Source: Variovorax sp. PBL-H6
GTDB lineage: Bacteria; Pseudomonadota; Gammaproteobacteria; Burkholderiales; Burkholderiaceae_C
DNA length: 64,000 nucleotides
Reading direction: 5' to 3'
Assembly (NCBI RefSeq): GCF_901827155.1
Contig: NZ_LR594659.1
Location: 5,164,501-5,228,500, forward strand
Shown here: piece by piece, positions 38,376-47,462 of the stretch
Layout: every line of letters starts with the position of its first letter
Numbering within the stretch: position 1 is the stretch's first letter
Notes under the pieces: model-generated
What the model was told of the DNA's origin: nothing
The model's database searches: none
Seen by the model: the letters and a program-made list of their open reading frames with translations, nothing else
Program-made: the position numbers and the translations under genes

Positions 38376-39896
38376 TCACCTCGGCGGAGGCAAGCGCCCG
38401 AGTACCCCCTCGACGGCCAGTCCCACCGCCAGCAGCCTGCGGTCGCTCCCCGCCGGCCCATCGAGTTCCAGTCCCACGGGCAAGCCGCTCGCAGCGCCGA
38501 GCCCGGAAGGCAGCTGCAGGCCCGGAATGCCGGCGTTGCTGCCGGGATCGGTGTTCTGGATCAGCAGGACGAAGTTCTCCACGCTGCTGGACTCGGGCGT
38601 GGCGGCCAATGCCACGCGAGGCACGGTAGGGAAGACCAGCGCGTCGAGGCGATGCCTCCTGAAGGTCTCGCTGTAGAGCTTTTGCAGGGCGGGCCGCGCC
38701 TTGCGTATCGCGTTGTCATAGACGGGCTTCGCGTCGACGACGCCTTGCGCGGCAGGCAGCTTGCGCGGCATCACCAGGCCTTCGAAGGTCCCCTTGACGT
38801 CGGGACTCGCGATGCCCGCGGCCACTTGCCCGATGTCGACGCCGGCACGGTATTTCGCGAGGTAGCCCGCAAGGTCGTCACGGATCTCGTACAGCACGAC
38901 CGGAAAGCTGACCGCGCCATTGAGTTCGGCAAGCCGGGGCATCTCGACATCGACGAGCGTGACGCCCGCCTCGCGCAGCTTTGCCAGTGCCGCATCAGTG
39001 GCGGCGCGGGTGTCCTCGTCGAGGTTGGCGTAGAAGGCTTTCGCCACGCCCAGCCGCACGCGCTTGAGGTCCGCCGGCACCACCGGCGTGCCGCCGGCAA
39101 TGACGCGGTCCAGCAGCGCCAGGTCGGCCACCGAGAGCGCCATCGGCCCGGCCGTGTCGCGCGTGTGCGAGATCGGCACGATGCCCTGCTGCGAATAGCG
39201 TCCCACGGTGGGACGCAGCGCGGCGCAGCCATTGAACGCGCACGGAATGCGCACCGAACCGCCGGTGTCGGTGCCCAGCGCGGCGGGCGCCATGCGCGCA
39301 CCCAGCGCTGCGCCATTGCCCGAGGAGGAACCGCCGGCGATGCGCGTCGCGTCATAGGCATTGCGCACGCCGACGTCGGGCCCGGTCTGGAAGGTCGGGT
39401 TGTAGCCGGTCACGCCGAAGGCCAGTTCGTGCATGTTGGTCTTGCCCAGCACGACAGCACCGGCGGCGCGCAACTTCGCGACCACGGGCGCATCGGCGCT
39501 GGCGACAAAGCCCTTGAGCGCGGGGGTGCCGGCGCTGGCCGGCAGGCCCTGGACCTGGATGTTGTCCTTGATCGCGACCGGCAGCCCGCCGAGCGGCTTG
39601 CAGCGACCGCCACTGCGGCGTGCCGCATCGGCAGCCCTCGCGGCCGTGAGGGCGCCTGCCTCGTCCAACGTGATGAAGGCGTTGAGCTGCGGCTTCGCCT
39701 TGGCCTGGGCGAGGTAGGCCGTCACCAGTTGCTCGCTGGTCAGAGAGCCGGCGCACAGGCGCTGCGCAGCGTCGCTGGCCGTCAGCGTGGCGAGGTCGAG
39801 CGGCGCAACCTGCGCACCCGCGGATGAAGCGAGGGCAGCAGCGCACAGCGCGAGCGCGCCGGTGCGAACGAACGAGACGCAGCATTCGATGGACAT
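38376..39896 (-). CDS. Secreted amidase-signature family hydrolase
   Basis: A 506-residue amidase with a signal peptide (VRTGALALCAAALASSAGAQ, cleavage about residue 29). The Ser-cisSer-Lys triad is in place: Lys110 in LPVAIKDNIQV, the Gly/Ser-rich loop RIAGGSSSGNGAALGARMAP (about 190), and the nucleophile Ser in LGTDTGGSVRIPCAFNG. It hydrolyses amides in the periplasm or outside, with the substrate unknown; members include peptide amidases and GatA-like proteins. The upstream region 39897-40000 carries short GCCGACA repeats. It is not obviously in an operon. Confidence 0.9.
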   Translation of the reverse strand: MSIECCVSFVRTGALALCAAALASSAGAQVAPLDLATLTASDAAQRLCAGSLTSEQLVTAYLAQAKAKPQLNAFITLDEAGALTAARAADAARRSGGRCKPLGGLPVAIKDNIQVQGLPASAGTPALKGFVASADAPVVAKLRAAGAVVLGKTNMHELAFGVTGYNPTFQTGPDVGVRNAYDATRIAGGSSSGNGAALGARMAPAALGTDTGGSVRIPCAFNGCAALRPTVGRYSQQGIVPISHTRDTAGPMALSVADLALLDRVIAGGTPVVPADLKRVRLGVAKAFYANLDEDTRAATDAALAKLREAGVTLVDVEMPRLAELNGAVSFPVVLYEIRDDLAGYLAKYRAGVDIGQVAAGIASPDVKGTFEGLVMPRKLPAAQGVVDAKPVYDNAIRKARPALQKLYSETFRRHRLDALVFPTVPRVALAATPESSSVENFVLLIQNTDPGSNAGIPGLQLPSGLGAASGLPVGLELDGPAGSDRRLLAVGLAVEGVLGRLPPPR

Positions 39897-40000
39897 GGCG
39901 GACGCCTCCGTGAAACGAAGGCCCCATGGTGCGCCGCCGCGTCACGCTTGTCTGTCATCCGTATCGATGACAGCCGACAGCCGACAGCCGCAGCAGCGCC

Positions 40001-41131
40001 TCAGGCCAGTGCTCGCTGGATCAGGAGCTTCTGGATGTCCGACGTCCCTTCGTAGATCTGGCACACGCGCACATCGCGGTAGATCCGCTCCAGCGGAAAG
40101 TCGTTGACGTAGCCGTAACCGCCCAGCGTCTGGATGGCCGCGCTGCAGACGCGCTCGGCCATTTCGCTGGCGAACAGCTTGGCCATCGCGGCTTCCTTCA
40201 GGCAGGGCAGGCCCGCATCACGCAGGCTGGCCGCATGCCAGATCAGCTGGCGCGCCGCCTCCAGCTGGGTTGCGCAGTCCGCCAGCCTGAAGCCGACGGC
40301 CTGCTGCTCGAAGATCGCGCCGCCGAAGGCCTGGCGCTCCTTGGCGTAGGCAAGGGCGACCTCGAACGCGCTGCGCGCCATGCCCACGCTCTGCGCCGCA
40401 ATGCCGATGCGCCCGCCTTCCAGCGCGCCGAGGGCGATCTTGTAGCCCTCGCCTTCCTGGCCGATCAGGTTCTCGGCCGGGATGCGGCAGGCGTCGAAGT
40501 TGATCTGCGCGGTGTCGCTCGAATGCTGGCCGAGTTTGTCCTCCAGCCGCGTCGCCGTGTAGCCCGGGGCATCGGTGGGCACGATGAAGGCGCTCATGCC
40601 GCGCTTGCCAGCGCCCTTGTCGGTGACGGCGATCACGATCGCGATCTGGCCGTTCCTGCCGCTGGTGATGAACTGCTTGACGCCGTCGATGACCCAGCCG
40701 TCCGCGTCCTTGCGCGCCGTGGTGCGCAGTGATGAGGCATCGCTGCCGGCTTGCGGCTCGGTCAGGCAGAAGGCCCCGAGCATCCGGCCTTGGGCCAGCG
40801 GCTGCAGCCACTTCGCTTTCTGCGCCGCGTTGCCGTAGCGCATGAGGATCGCGTTGACCGGGCAGTTGGTGACGCTGATGGCGGTGCTGGTGCCGCCATC
40901 GCCGGCCGCGATCTCCTCGAGCACGAGGGCGAGCGTCAGGTAGTCGAGACCGGCGCCGCCGTCGTCTTCGGGCACGCAGATGCCGTAGGCGCCGAGCGCC
41001 GCAAGCCCGGCGTGGGCTTCTTTCGGGAAGAGGTGCTCGCGGTCCCAGCGCGGCGCGTTGGGCCAGAGCTCGGCCTGGGCGAAGGCGCGCACCGCGTCGC
41101 GGATCGCTTCCTGGTCGGGGGTCAGCAGCAT
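40001..41131 (-). CDS. Acyl-CoA dehydrogenase (short-chain type)
   Basis: A 376-residue FAD acyl-CoA dehydrogenase. Motifs: ALVLEEIAAGDGGTSTAISV, AFCLTEPQAGSDASSLRTTA, KQFITSGRNGQIAIVIAVTD, FGGAIFEQQAVGFRLADCAT, and ICQIYEGTSDIQKLLIQRAL-type C-terminus (YEGTSDIQK), whose Glu is the catalytic base of short/medium-chain enzymes. It lies 19 bases downstream of the M20 peptidase gene. The chain-length specificity cannot be fixed. The thiolase 2 kb upstream may act in the same beta-oxidation route. Confidence 0.92.
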   Translation of the reverse strand: MLLTPDQEAIRDAVRAFAQAELWPNAPRWDREHLFPKEAHAGLAALGAYGICVPEDDGGAGLDYLTLALVLEEIAAGDGGTSTAISVTNCPVNAILMRYGNAAQKAKWLQPLAQGRMLGAFCLTEPQAGSDASSLRTTARKDADGWVIDGVKQFITSGRNGQIAIVIAVTDKGAGKRGMSAFIVPTDAPGYTATRLEDKLGQHSSDTAQINFDACRIPAENLIGQEGEGYKIALGALEGGRIGIAAQSVGMARSAFEVALAYAKERQAFGGAIFEQQAVGFRLADCATQLEAARQLIWHAASLRDAGLPCLKEAAMAKLFASEMAERVCSAAIQTLGGYGYVNDFPLERIYRDVRVCQIYEGTSDIQKLLIQRALA

Positions 41132-41150
41132 GGGGACTCCTTGCCAGCGC

Positions 41151-42398
41151 TTACTTGGAGGCGCCGAGGTCCATGATCAGCTTGCTGGCCATGTACAGGC
41201 GGCGGGGGATGGCGTCGATCATCACGTACTCGGCCGAGTCGCTGTGGTAACCGAAACCGGGCAGGCCCAGGCTCTCGATCACCGGCTTGCCCGAGAGCGC
41301 GGCATAGGCCGCATCGGTGCCGCCGCCGGTCCGCTCCTCGACGCCCAGCGTGCCCCCGGCCTCCTTGTAGTACGCAACCACCTTGTCCACCAGCTTCTTG
41401 CCACCTTCGCCCGCATTGAATGCCGGCCGCCCACGGGTCACCAGCACCTTGACCTCTGCGTCCTTGAGCTTCTTCTTCTGGGCGCGCTCTTCCAGTGTCT
41501 TCATGGCGGCGTCGAAGTCCTCGTTGCGTGCATAGCGCACGTCGGCGTTGAGGCTGGCGCTGTCAGGGATGATGTTGGAGACGGCGCCGGCCTTGCCGAT
41601 GGTCCAGTTGAAGCGCAGATTCTTCGACTTGTCGTCGATGTCCATGGTGCGCAGCACCAGGTCGGAAGCCTCGACCAGGGCGTTGACGCCGAGCTCGGGC
41701 GCCGCGCCGGCATGCGAGGCCTTGCCCTTGATGTTGACCTGCACATAGGCGATGCCCGAGGTGCCCAGCGACAGTTTCTCGGACTCGGCGCCAGTGGGCT
41801 CGAAGGACAGCACGTAGTCGCTGGCCTTCGCCTCCTCCTGGATCAGGTCGCGCGAGCCGAAGGAGCCCTTTTCCTCGTCAGTGTTGAACAGCACGGTGAT
41901 CGTGCCGAAGTCCTGGAAGCCGCGTGCCTTCAAGAGCTTGAGCGTGTGCAGGATGACGGCGTTGCCGCCCTTGTCGTCGGCGATGCCGGGGCCATAGGCC
42001 TTGTTGCCTTCGACGCGGAACGGGGCCTTGGCCAGGATGCCCTTCAGGTACACGGTGTCCATGTGCGACATCAGCAGGATGTTCTTGCCGCCCTTGCCCT
42101 TGAGCTTGCCGACGATGTTGTCCCCGACGACGATGCCGGCCGACTTGCTGCGCGTGACGCTGAAGCCCAGGGCCTTGAGCTCGTCCTCGAGGACCTTGCC
42201 GGCTGCAGCCAAACCGTCGGCATCGCCGGTGCCGGTCTCGATGTTGACCAGCCGCTCCAGCGTCTTGACCACTGCGGGCTGCTCGGCCGTGGCGGCACTG
42301 AACAGGGCATCGTCGCGCACCTGGCTCCAGGCAGCGGGCGTGAGAAAAGCGCAGGCGAGCAGCGCAGCGAGCGCGTGGCGATGGAAGGCCGGGTGCAT
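41151..42398 (-). CDS. Secreted M20 family metallopeptidase, glutamate carboxypeptidase-like
   Basis: A 415-residue M20 zinc peptidase similar to carboxypeptidase G2. Signal peptide: MHPAFHRHALAALLACAFLT, then PAAWSQ (cleavage about residue 26). Zinc ligands: MSHMDTVY (His), GPGIADDKGGNAV (bridging Asp), NTDEEKGSFGS (catalytic Glu-Glu), LSFEPTGA (Glu-type ligand region) and GYHSDSAEYV (His, near the C-terminus). A dimerisation domain with GKASHAGAAPELGVNAL lies in the middle. It would remove C-terminal Glu from peptides or folate-like compounds in the periplasm. An ATG at 42431 would add 11 residues; neither has a strong ribosome site. Confidence 0.9.
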   Translation of the reverse strand: MHPAFHRHALAALLACAFLTPAAWSQVRDDALFSAATAEQPAVVKTLERLVNIETGTGDADGLAAAGKVLEDELKALGFSVTRSKSAGIVVGDNIVGKLKGKGGKNILLMSHMDTVYLKGILAKAPFRVEGNKAYGPGIADDKGGNAVILHTLKLLKARGFQDFGTITVLFNTDEEKGSFGSRDLIQEEAKASDYVLSFEPTGAESEKLSLGTSGIAYVQVNIKGKASHAGAAPELGVNALVEASDLVLRTMDIDDKSKNLRFNWTIGKAGAVSNIIPDSASLNADVRYARNEDFDAAMKTLEERAQKKKLKDAEVKVLVTRGRPAFNAGEGGKKLVDKVVAYYKEAGGTLGVEERTGGGTDAAYAALSGKPVIESLGLPGFGYHSDSAEYVMIDAIPRRLYMASKLIMDLGASK

Positions 42399-42471
42399 GA
42401 CGGAGGGCTCGAAGAGTTGGGGAACGCTCATTCTAGGGAGCGCTCGCCTTGTCACGGCCGTGCACGCCCTG

Positions 42472-42527
42472 GGCCAAGAAATGTCAGAGCGCGCCGAAAA
42501 GCGGCCCAAGAATGTCAGAGCGGGCGC
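42472..42527. repeat. Short direct repeat between the peptidase and hypothetical genes
   Basis: GGCCAAGAAATGTCAGAGCG (42472-42491) is repeated as GGCCCAAGAATGTCAGAGCG (42503-42522), followed by similar G/C-rich bases. The spacing is 31 bases. The repeat ends just past the stop of the upstream hypothetical gene (also minus strand) and precedes the peptidase start. Role unknown: it could be a tandem binding site or a slippage product. Confidence 0.55.
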
Positions 42528-42533
42528 GGTGAG

Positions 42534-43052
42534 TCAGGCAGCAAGCAAGGCAGCGGCGGCTTTGGCGATGGCGCGTGCGTTCAGCTGTGCCGAGGTGCGC
42601 AGCACGCCTTGCCAGTAGCGCTCGACGGCCTCCAGCCCGCCGGCCTTTTCCTGCTGCTCGAAGGGGATGCGAAGGGACCAGTCGGTGAGGCCCAGGAAAT
42701 GAGCGCGAAAGACCTCGCCATGGAACTCTGCCGTCTCTTCCGCGGTGACGTCGCGCGTGATCAGCGGGGCCGTGTCGAACTGCAGGCCGAGGCTGTCGAG
42801 ATAGCCGCACGCCATGGCCAGGCGGATCTGCGTCAATTCGCCGTCCTGGAGGCGCTGCGCCGTCTCCAGGCAAAGGCCCGGCACCGTTGCAAGCCGAAGC
42901 TCGGGCGGCGATCCGCCGTCGAGCTCGCCAGCAGCCCAGCATGCGTAGTAATAGCCGTGATCGGCAAGGTAGGTATAGACCACGCCAACCCGTCCCTGGC
43001 CAAGCAGCAGGCGAAGCTTCTTGAACTGGGCCTGCGATATCGGTGAGGGCAT
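42534..43052 (-). CDS. Hypothetical protein, 172 aa
   Basis: A soluble protein I do not recognise. It starts MPSPISQAQFKKLRLLLGQG, has an aromatic stretch VVYTYLADHGYYYACWAAG (about residues 24-42) and an Ala-rich helical C-terminus. No signal peptide or membrane span is visible. It lies between the thiolase (106 bases upstream) and the peptidase. An in-frame upstream extension to 43250 exists but runs into the thiolase gene, so the ATG at 43050-43052 is preferred. No function can be suggested. Confidence 0.65.
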   Translation of the reverse strand: MPSPISQAQFKKLRLLLGQGRVGVVYTYLADHGYYYACWAAGELDGGSPPELRLATVPGLCLETAQRLQDGELTQIRLAMACGYLDSLGLQFDTAPLITRDVTAEETAEFHGEVFRAHFLGLTDWSLRIPFEQQEKAGGLEAVERYWQGVLRTSAQLNARAIAKAAAALLAA

Positions 43053-43158
43053 TTGAAAGGGCTCCGTTCGGCAAGGATTGCGCACCGTGCGAAGGCGGTC
43101 GGGGCCGATGGCCGGCGCCTTCGCGGTGCTGCGACTGCAGTTATCGTGCCGGCCGGCT

Positions 43159-44343
43159 TCAGACCAGCTCGAGCGCCACGGCCGTGCCCTCGCCGCCGCC
43201 GATGCACAGCGTGGCGACGCCGCGCTTCTTGCCCTTTTGCTGAAGCGCATGGATCAGCGTGACCATGATGCGCGCGCCGCTGGCGCCGATCGGGTGGCCC
43301 AGCGCGCAGGCGCCGCCGTGCACGTTGACCATCGCGTGCGAGAGGTCGAGCTCGTGCATCAGCGCCATCGGCACCACCGCGAAGGCCTCGTTGACCTCCC
43401 AGAGGTCGACGTCCTTCACGCCCCAGCCGGTCTTCTTGAAGAGCTTGGCCACCGCCCCCACCGGCGCGGTCGAGAACCACTCGGGCTGCTGCGCATGGGT
43501 TGCGTGGCCGAGGATGCGCGCGATGGGCTTGGCGCCCAGCTTCTTCGCGGTGCTCTCGGTCATCATGACCAGGGCCGCGGCGCCATCGTTGATCGAGGAA
43601 CTGGAGGCGGCGGTGATGGTGCCGCCCTCCTTCTTGAAGGCCGGCTTGAGCGTCGGGATCTTGTCGAGCTTGACCTTGCCCGGGCCCTCGTCGATCTCGA
43701 CCAGCGTGTCGCCGCCGCGGCCCTTGACCAGCACCGGCGCGATCTCGGCCTTGAAGGCGCCCGAGCTGGTGGCGGCCTTGGCGCGCTCCACGCTGGCGAT
43801 CGCGAACTCGTCCTGCTGCTGTCGCGTGAACTTGTACTTGGCCGCGCAGTCCTCGCCGAAGGTGCCCATCGAACGGCCGGGCTGGTAGGCGTCTTCCAGT
43901 CCATCCAGCATCATGTGGTCGAAGATGCGATCGTGGCCCATGCGGTATCCGCCACGCCCCTTGAGCATCAGGTAGGGCGCGTTGGTCATGCTCTCCATGC
44001 CGCCGGCGACCATCACCTCGTGCGTGCCGGCCAGCAGCATGTCGTGCGTGAACATCGCGGCCTTCATGGCCGAGCCGCACATCTTGCTGAGGGTGACTGC
44101 CCCGGCGCTGTCGGGCAGGCCGCCCTTGTAGGCTGCCTGCCGCGCCGGCGCCTGGCCCTGGCCCGCCATCAGGCAGTTGCCGAACAACACCTCGCCGACC
44201 ACGTCGGACGCAATGCCTGCACGCTCGACGGCCGCCTTGATGGCGACACCGCCCAGGTCGTGTGCGGCAAGGGAAGAAAAATCGCCCTGGAAGCCGCCCA
44301 TGGGGGTGCGCGCGGCGCCGACGATGACGATGGATTCAGACAT
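43159..44343 (-). CDS. Acetyl-CoA C-acyltransferase (thiolase)
   Basis: A 394-residue thiolase catalysing reversible condensation or cleavage of acyl-CoA with acetyl-CoA. The acyl-accepting Cys is in LSKMCGSAMKAAM (about residue 88), followed by the central VAGGMESMTNAPY. The C-terminal catalytic set is VNEAFAVVPMALMHELD, ALGHPIGASGARIMVTLIHA (His) and ATLCIGGGEGTAVALE (Cys). It resembles acetoacetyl-CoA thiolases and could take acetoacetate-derived units from leucine breakdown, but that is inferred. It is a stand-alone gene on the minus strand, 56 bases downstream of aceK. Confidence 0.93.
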   Translation of the reverse strand: MSESIVIVGAARTPMGGFQGDFSSLAAHDLGGVAIKAAVERAGIASDVVGEVLFGNCLMAGQGQAPARQAAYKGGLPDSAGAVTLSKMCGSAMKAAMFTHDMLLAGTHEVMVAGGMESMTNAPYLMLKGRGGYRMGHDRIFDHMMLDGLEDAYQPGRSMGTFGEDCAAKYKFTRQQQDEFAIASVERAKAATSSGAFKAEIAPVLVKGRGGDTLVEIDEGPGKVKLDKIPTLKPAFKKEGGTITAASSSSINDGAAALVMMTESTAKKLGAKPIARILGHATHAQQPEWFSTAPVGAVAKLFKKTGWGVKDVDLWEVNEAFAVVPMALMHELDLSHAMVNVHGGACALGHPIGASGARIMVTLIHALQQKGKKRGVATLCIGGGEGTAVALELV

Positions 44344-44399
44344 GAATTGCTCCTTGTGAGATTGAAGAGGAAGGCGAGGTCCGCGACGCCGGTTTCATT

Positions 44400-46211
44400 T
44401 CAGAAGTAGGGCGCATGGCCGTCGTGCTGGAACCGCTGCGCCTCGTCGTAGGGAAAAACGTCCAGCATCTGGCCGGCCTGGATGCGCTCCTTGTGGCTCT
44501 GCCAGAAGGCCGCGTCGAGCAGGTCGGCGTGGTGGGCCATGAAGGCCTCGCGCACCGACTCGTTGCCGAGCAGGAAGGGGCCGAAGGTCTCCGGGAACAC
44601 GTCCTTGGGGCCGACCGAGTACCAGACCTCGCCGCTCATTTCGTCTTCCTCGGTGCGAGCCTCCGGCACGCGGCGGAAATTGCACTCGGTGAGGTACTCG
44701 ATCTCGTCGTAGTCGTAGAACACCACCTTGCCGCCGCGCGCGACGCCGAAGTTCTTCCACAGCATGTCGCCGGGAAAGATGTTGGCCGCAACCATGTCCT
44801 TGATGGCATTGCCGTATTCGACGACCGCGTGCTCCAGCTGCTTGCTCGCCCGCTGGGCGTGCTCGGGATGCTCGAGCTGGTCGAAGGCCTCCTGGAGGTA
44901 GATGTTGAGCGGGATCATGCGGCGCTCGATGTAGACATGCTTGAGCACGAGCTCCATCTCCCCGTTGCCGTCACGGTCGCCGATCTCGAGCTGGCTGGGC
45001 GCGAACTGCTTGATCTCCGCGATCAGCTCGGGCTCGAAGCGGTCCAGCGGGAAGCCGACATCGCTGTACTCCAGCGTGTCGGCCATGCGGCCCACCCGGT
45101 CGTGCTGCTTCACCAGCATGTACTTGCCCTTGATCTGCTCGCGCGTGGTGTCCTTCTGCGGCGGGTAGAAGTCCTTGATGACCTTGAAAACGTACGGAAA
45201 GGAGGGCAGGTCGAACACCAGCATCACCATGCCCTTGATGCCGGGCGCGATGCGGAACCGGTCCGTCGAGTAGTTCAGGTGGTAGAGGAAGTCGCGGTAG
45301 AAGAGCGTCTTGCCCTGCTTGGCCAGCCCGAGGGCGCTGTAGATCTCGGCGCGCGGCTTGCGCGGCATCAGCGAGCGCAGGAACTGCACGAAGGCCGACG
45401 GCACCTCCATGTCGACCATGAAGTAGGCCCGCGCGAAGCTGAAGAGCATCTGCAGGTCTTCCTCGCCGAAGAGCGCGGCGTCGATGTAGAACTTGCCGGC
45501 GCGGTCATGCAGGATCGGGAGTGCGAAGGGCAGCTCGATGAAGCCGTTCATGATCTTGCCGACGACGTAGGCGCCCTTGTTGCGGTAGAACAGGCCCGAC
45601 AGCACCTGCAACTGGAAGTTCGCGCGCAGCTTGATCTGGTGGAAGCGCCCGAGGATGGCGGCCGCCACGCGCTCGGCATCGCGCTGGATGTCGGCAAAGC
45701 GGCCCTGCAGCGCGTAGTCCTCGAGCAGCCGGCGCACCGTGTCGGCCAGCGTGTGCTGCTCGGGGTAGTAGGCACGGTAGGTGGGCGAGCCGCGCGCCTC
45801 GATGTATTCGGTGCTGATGGCCGGCCGCACGAAGATGAAGTCGTTCTGGAAGTAAGCGCGGTGCAGGATCTTGGTGGTGACCGAGTTGAAGAAGGTCTCG
45901 GCCAGCTCCGGCTGGTGGTGGTCGACCAGGAGGCCGATGAAGTGCAGCTTGACCTGGTGCCAGACGTCCATGGGCTGCTCGCCGGCCTTGAACTCCTTCT
46001 CGAGCCGGGCCACCGCTTCGCTCACGCGCAAGTCGTAGAACTCGATGCGCTCGCGCTGCGCCCGCTGCTGGCCGTGCCAGTCGGCTGTCTCGAAGCGGTG
46101 CTTGGCGCGCGCCGACTCGGCACGGAACAGCCGGTAGTGGCGGTCGAAGCCGTCGCGCATCGCCTTGGCGATGTCGTAGGCGAGCGGGGAATCGAGGCGC
46201 TGGGGAAACAT
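44400..46211 (-). CDS. aceK: Isocitrate dehydrogenase kinase/phosphatase
   Basis: A 603-residue bifunctional enzyme that phosphorylates and dephosphorylates isocitrate dehydrogenase, directing carbon to the glyoxylate bypass. Recognised from [19 protein letters not shown] [19 protein letters not shown], the ATP-site segment [20 protein letters not shown] (about 320), the metal-binding [18 protein letters not shown] (about 515) and [19 protein letters not shown]. The length is typical (about 580-610). The ATG at 46209-46211 lies 4 bases after the carbonic anhydrase stop, so they form a two-gene operon. No aceA or aceB is in the window. Confidence 0.97.
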   Translation of the reverse strand: MFPQRLDSPLAYDIAKAMRDGFDRHYRLFRAESARAKHRFETADWHGQQRAQRERIEFYDLRVSEAVARLEKEFKAGEQPMDVWHQVKLHFIGLLVDHHQPELAETFFNSVTTKILHRAYFQNDFIFVRPAISTEYIEARGSPTYRAYYPEQHTLADTVRRLLEDYALQGRFADIQRDAERVAAAILGRFHQIKLRANFQLQVLSGLFYRNKGAYVVGKIMNGFIELPFALPILHDRAGKFYIDAALFGEEDLQMLFSFARAYFMVDMEVPSAFVQFLRSLMPRKPRAEIYSALGLAKQGKTLFYRDFLYHLNYSTDRFRIAPGIKGMVMLVFDLPSFPYVFKVIKDFYPPQKDTTREQIKGKYMLVKQHDRVGRMADTLEYSDVGFPLDRFEPELIAEIKQFAPSQLEIGDRDGNGEMELVLKHVYIERRMIPLNIYLQEAFDQLEHPEHAQRASKQLEHAVVEYGNAIKDMVAANIFPGDMLWKNFGVARGGKVVFYDYDEIEYLTECNFRRVPEARTEEDEMSGEVWYSVGPKDVFPETFGPFLLGNESVREAFMAHHADLLDAAFWQSHKERIQAGQMLDVFPYDEAQRFQHDGHAPYF

Positions 46212-46215
46212 CAGT

Positions 46216-46935
46216 TCACGGCACGGCTTGCGCCGGGTCGGCATCGGCCTGCGGCTTCTCGGCCCGCTTGCTCCATTTGTAGCGGATGCGCTGGACGGCC
46301 GCCTTGTACAGGGCCTCGATGGGCTTGACGCCATCGAGGGTCATGCCGAGGTCCTGCAACAGCCCGTCGTGCACGCCGAAAGCCCAGCCGTGAATGGAGA
46401 CGGATTGCTTGCGGCTCCAGGCGTCCTCCATCACGGTGCTGACCGCGACGTTGACCACCTGCTCGGTCACGTTGAGTTCGCACAATGCGTCGGCGCGCAG
46501 TTCTTCCGGCAGGGAACTGAGCAGCACGCGATGGCGGTCGCGCACGTCCTGGATATGGCGGATCCAGTTGTCGGCCAGCCCGATGCGCGCGCTGTCGAGC
46601 GCCGCCTGGACGCCGCCGCAGCCGTAGTGGCCCACCACCATGATGTGCTGGACCTTGAGCCGCTCGACGGCGAACTGGATCGCCGACAGGGCATTGAGGT
46701 CGGAGTGCACCACGATGTTGGCGACATTGCGATGCACGAACACTTCGCCGGGCTCCAGGCCGGTGATCTGGTTCGCGGGCACGCGGCTGTCGGAGCAGCC
46801 TATCCACATGTACTTGGGCGTCTGCTGTTTCACCAGGCTGGTGAAGAAGCCGGGACGATCCCGCTCCATGCGCGCTGCCCAGGAGCGGTTGTGGGCGAAA
46901 AGATCCTCCAGGTTGTCGGGCGTTTCGTTGTCCAT
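46216..46935 (-). CDS. Beta-class carbonic anhydrase
   Basis: A 239-residue zinc enzyme interconverting CO2 and bicarbonate in the cytosol. Zinc ligands and the catalytic dyad are seen in [12 protein letters not shown] (Cys and Asp-Arg) and [14 protein letters not shown] (His and Cys, about residues 105-118). The conserved [17 protein letters not shown] is near the N-terminus, and [15 protein letters not shown] near the C-terminus. It is the first gene of an operon with aceK. Bicarbonate supply for biotin carboxylases or anaplerosis is plausible. Confidence 0.95.
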   Translation of the reverse strand: MDNETPDNLEDLFAHNRSWAARMERDRPGFFTSLVKQQTPKYMWIGCSDSRVPANQITGLEPGEVFVHRNVANIVVHSDLNALSAIQFAVERLKVQHIMVVGHYGCGGVQAALDSARIGLADNWIRHIQDVRDRHRVLLSSLPEELRADALCELNVTEQVVNVAVSTVMEDAWSRKQSVSIHGWAFGVHDGLLQDLGMTLDGVKPIEALYKAAVQRIRYKWSKRAEKPQADADPAQAVP

Positions 46936-46973
46936 GGCGTCATGCTAGGTGATTGAGGGATGATGATGAGGCC

Positions 46974-47369
46974 TCAGCGGGCCTTCGGCTTGGACGCGCG
47001 AGTCAGGGCGGCCCGAGCCTGCTTTTCCTGCGCGCGGATCTCGGCGAGGTTGGCCTGCAGTTCCTCCATCTGCGCCTCGAGCTGGGTGCGATGGCTGCCG
47101 AGCACGCCGAGGAAGCGCTGAAGCTGCGGCACGGTGTCGCGCGGGCTGTCGTACATGTCGAGGATGTCCTTCACCTCGTTGAGCTTCAGTCCGAGGCGCT
47201 TGGCGCGCAGCGTGAGCGCGAGCCGCGTCCGGTCGCGCGCGGTGTAGACGCGCTGCTGCCCGGCTCGCTCCGGAGCGAGCAGGCCCATGTCCTCGTAGAA
47301 ACGGATCGCCCGCGTGGTGAGGTCGAATTCCCGGGCGAGTTCGCCGATGGTGAAGGTCTGCGAGGGCAT
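46974..47369 (-). CDS. MerR family regulator, LiuR-like
   Basis: A 131-residue MerR-type regulator. The winged helix-turn-helix is TFTIGELAREFDLTTRAIRF (5-24) and YEDMGLLAPERAGQQRVYTA. A long dimerisation coiled coil covers about residues 80-120, with TLRAKRLGLKLNEVKDILDM before it. The N-terminal pattern and short length are like LiuR, the MerR-type regulator of branched-chain amino acid catabolism in other proteobacteria, and there is no metal-binding Cys tail. It diverges from the MBL-LRR kinase operon across the palindrome at 47436-47456, not from the liu operon. Its target set is inferred. Confidence 0.85.
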   Translation of the reverse strand: MPSQTFTIGELAREFDLTTRAIRFYEDMGLLAPERAGQQRVYTARDRTRLALTLRAKRLGLKLNEVKDILDMYDSPRDTVPQLQRFLGVLGSHRTQLEAQMEELQANLAEIRAQEKQARAALTRASKPKAR

Positions 47370-47435
47370 CGTGGGTCAATTGCGCAGGCGACAGCAGCTT
47401 TGGGCCTGACTACCTACAATGAAAGGTCTTTCCCA

Positions 47436-47455
47436 TGACGTTTACGTTAACGTCA
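47436..47455. promoter_or_regulatory. Near-perfect 20-bp palindrome, probable operator of the MerR/LiuR-like regulator
   Basis: TGACGTTTACGTTAACGTCA differs from its own reverse complement at only two symmetric positions. It resembles ACGT-core palindromes described for LiuR-type MerR regulators (from memory). It ends 7 bases before the ATG of the MBL gene, leaving no normal ribosome site. A TACAAT (47415-47420) lies upstream as a possible -10. On the other strand TTGACG within it could be a -35 for the regulator. Confidence 0.65.
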
Positions 47456-47462
47456 ATCCTAC

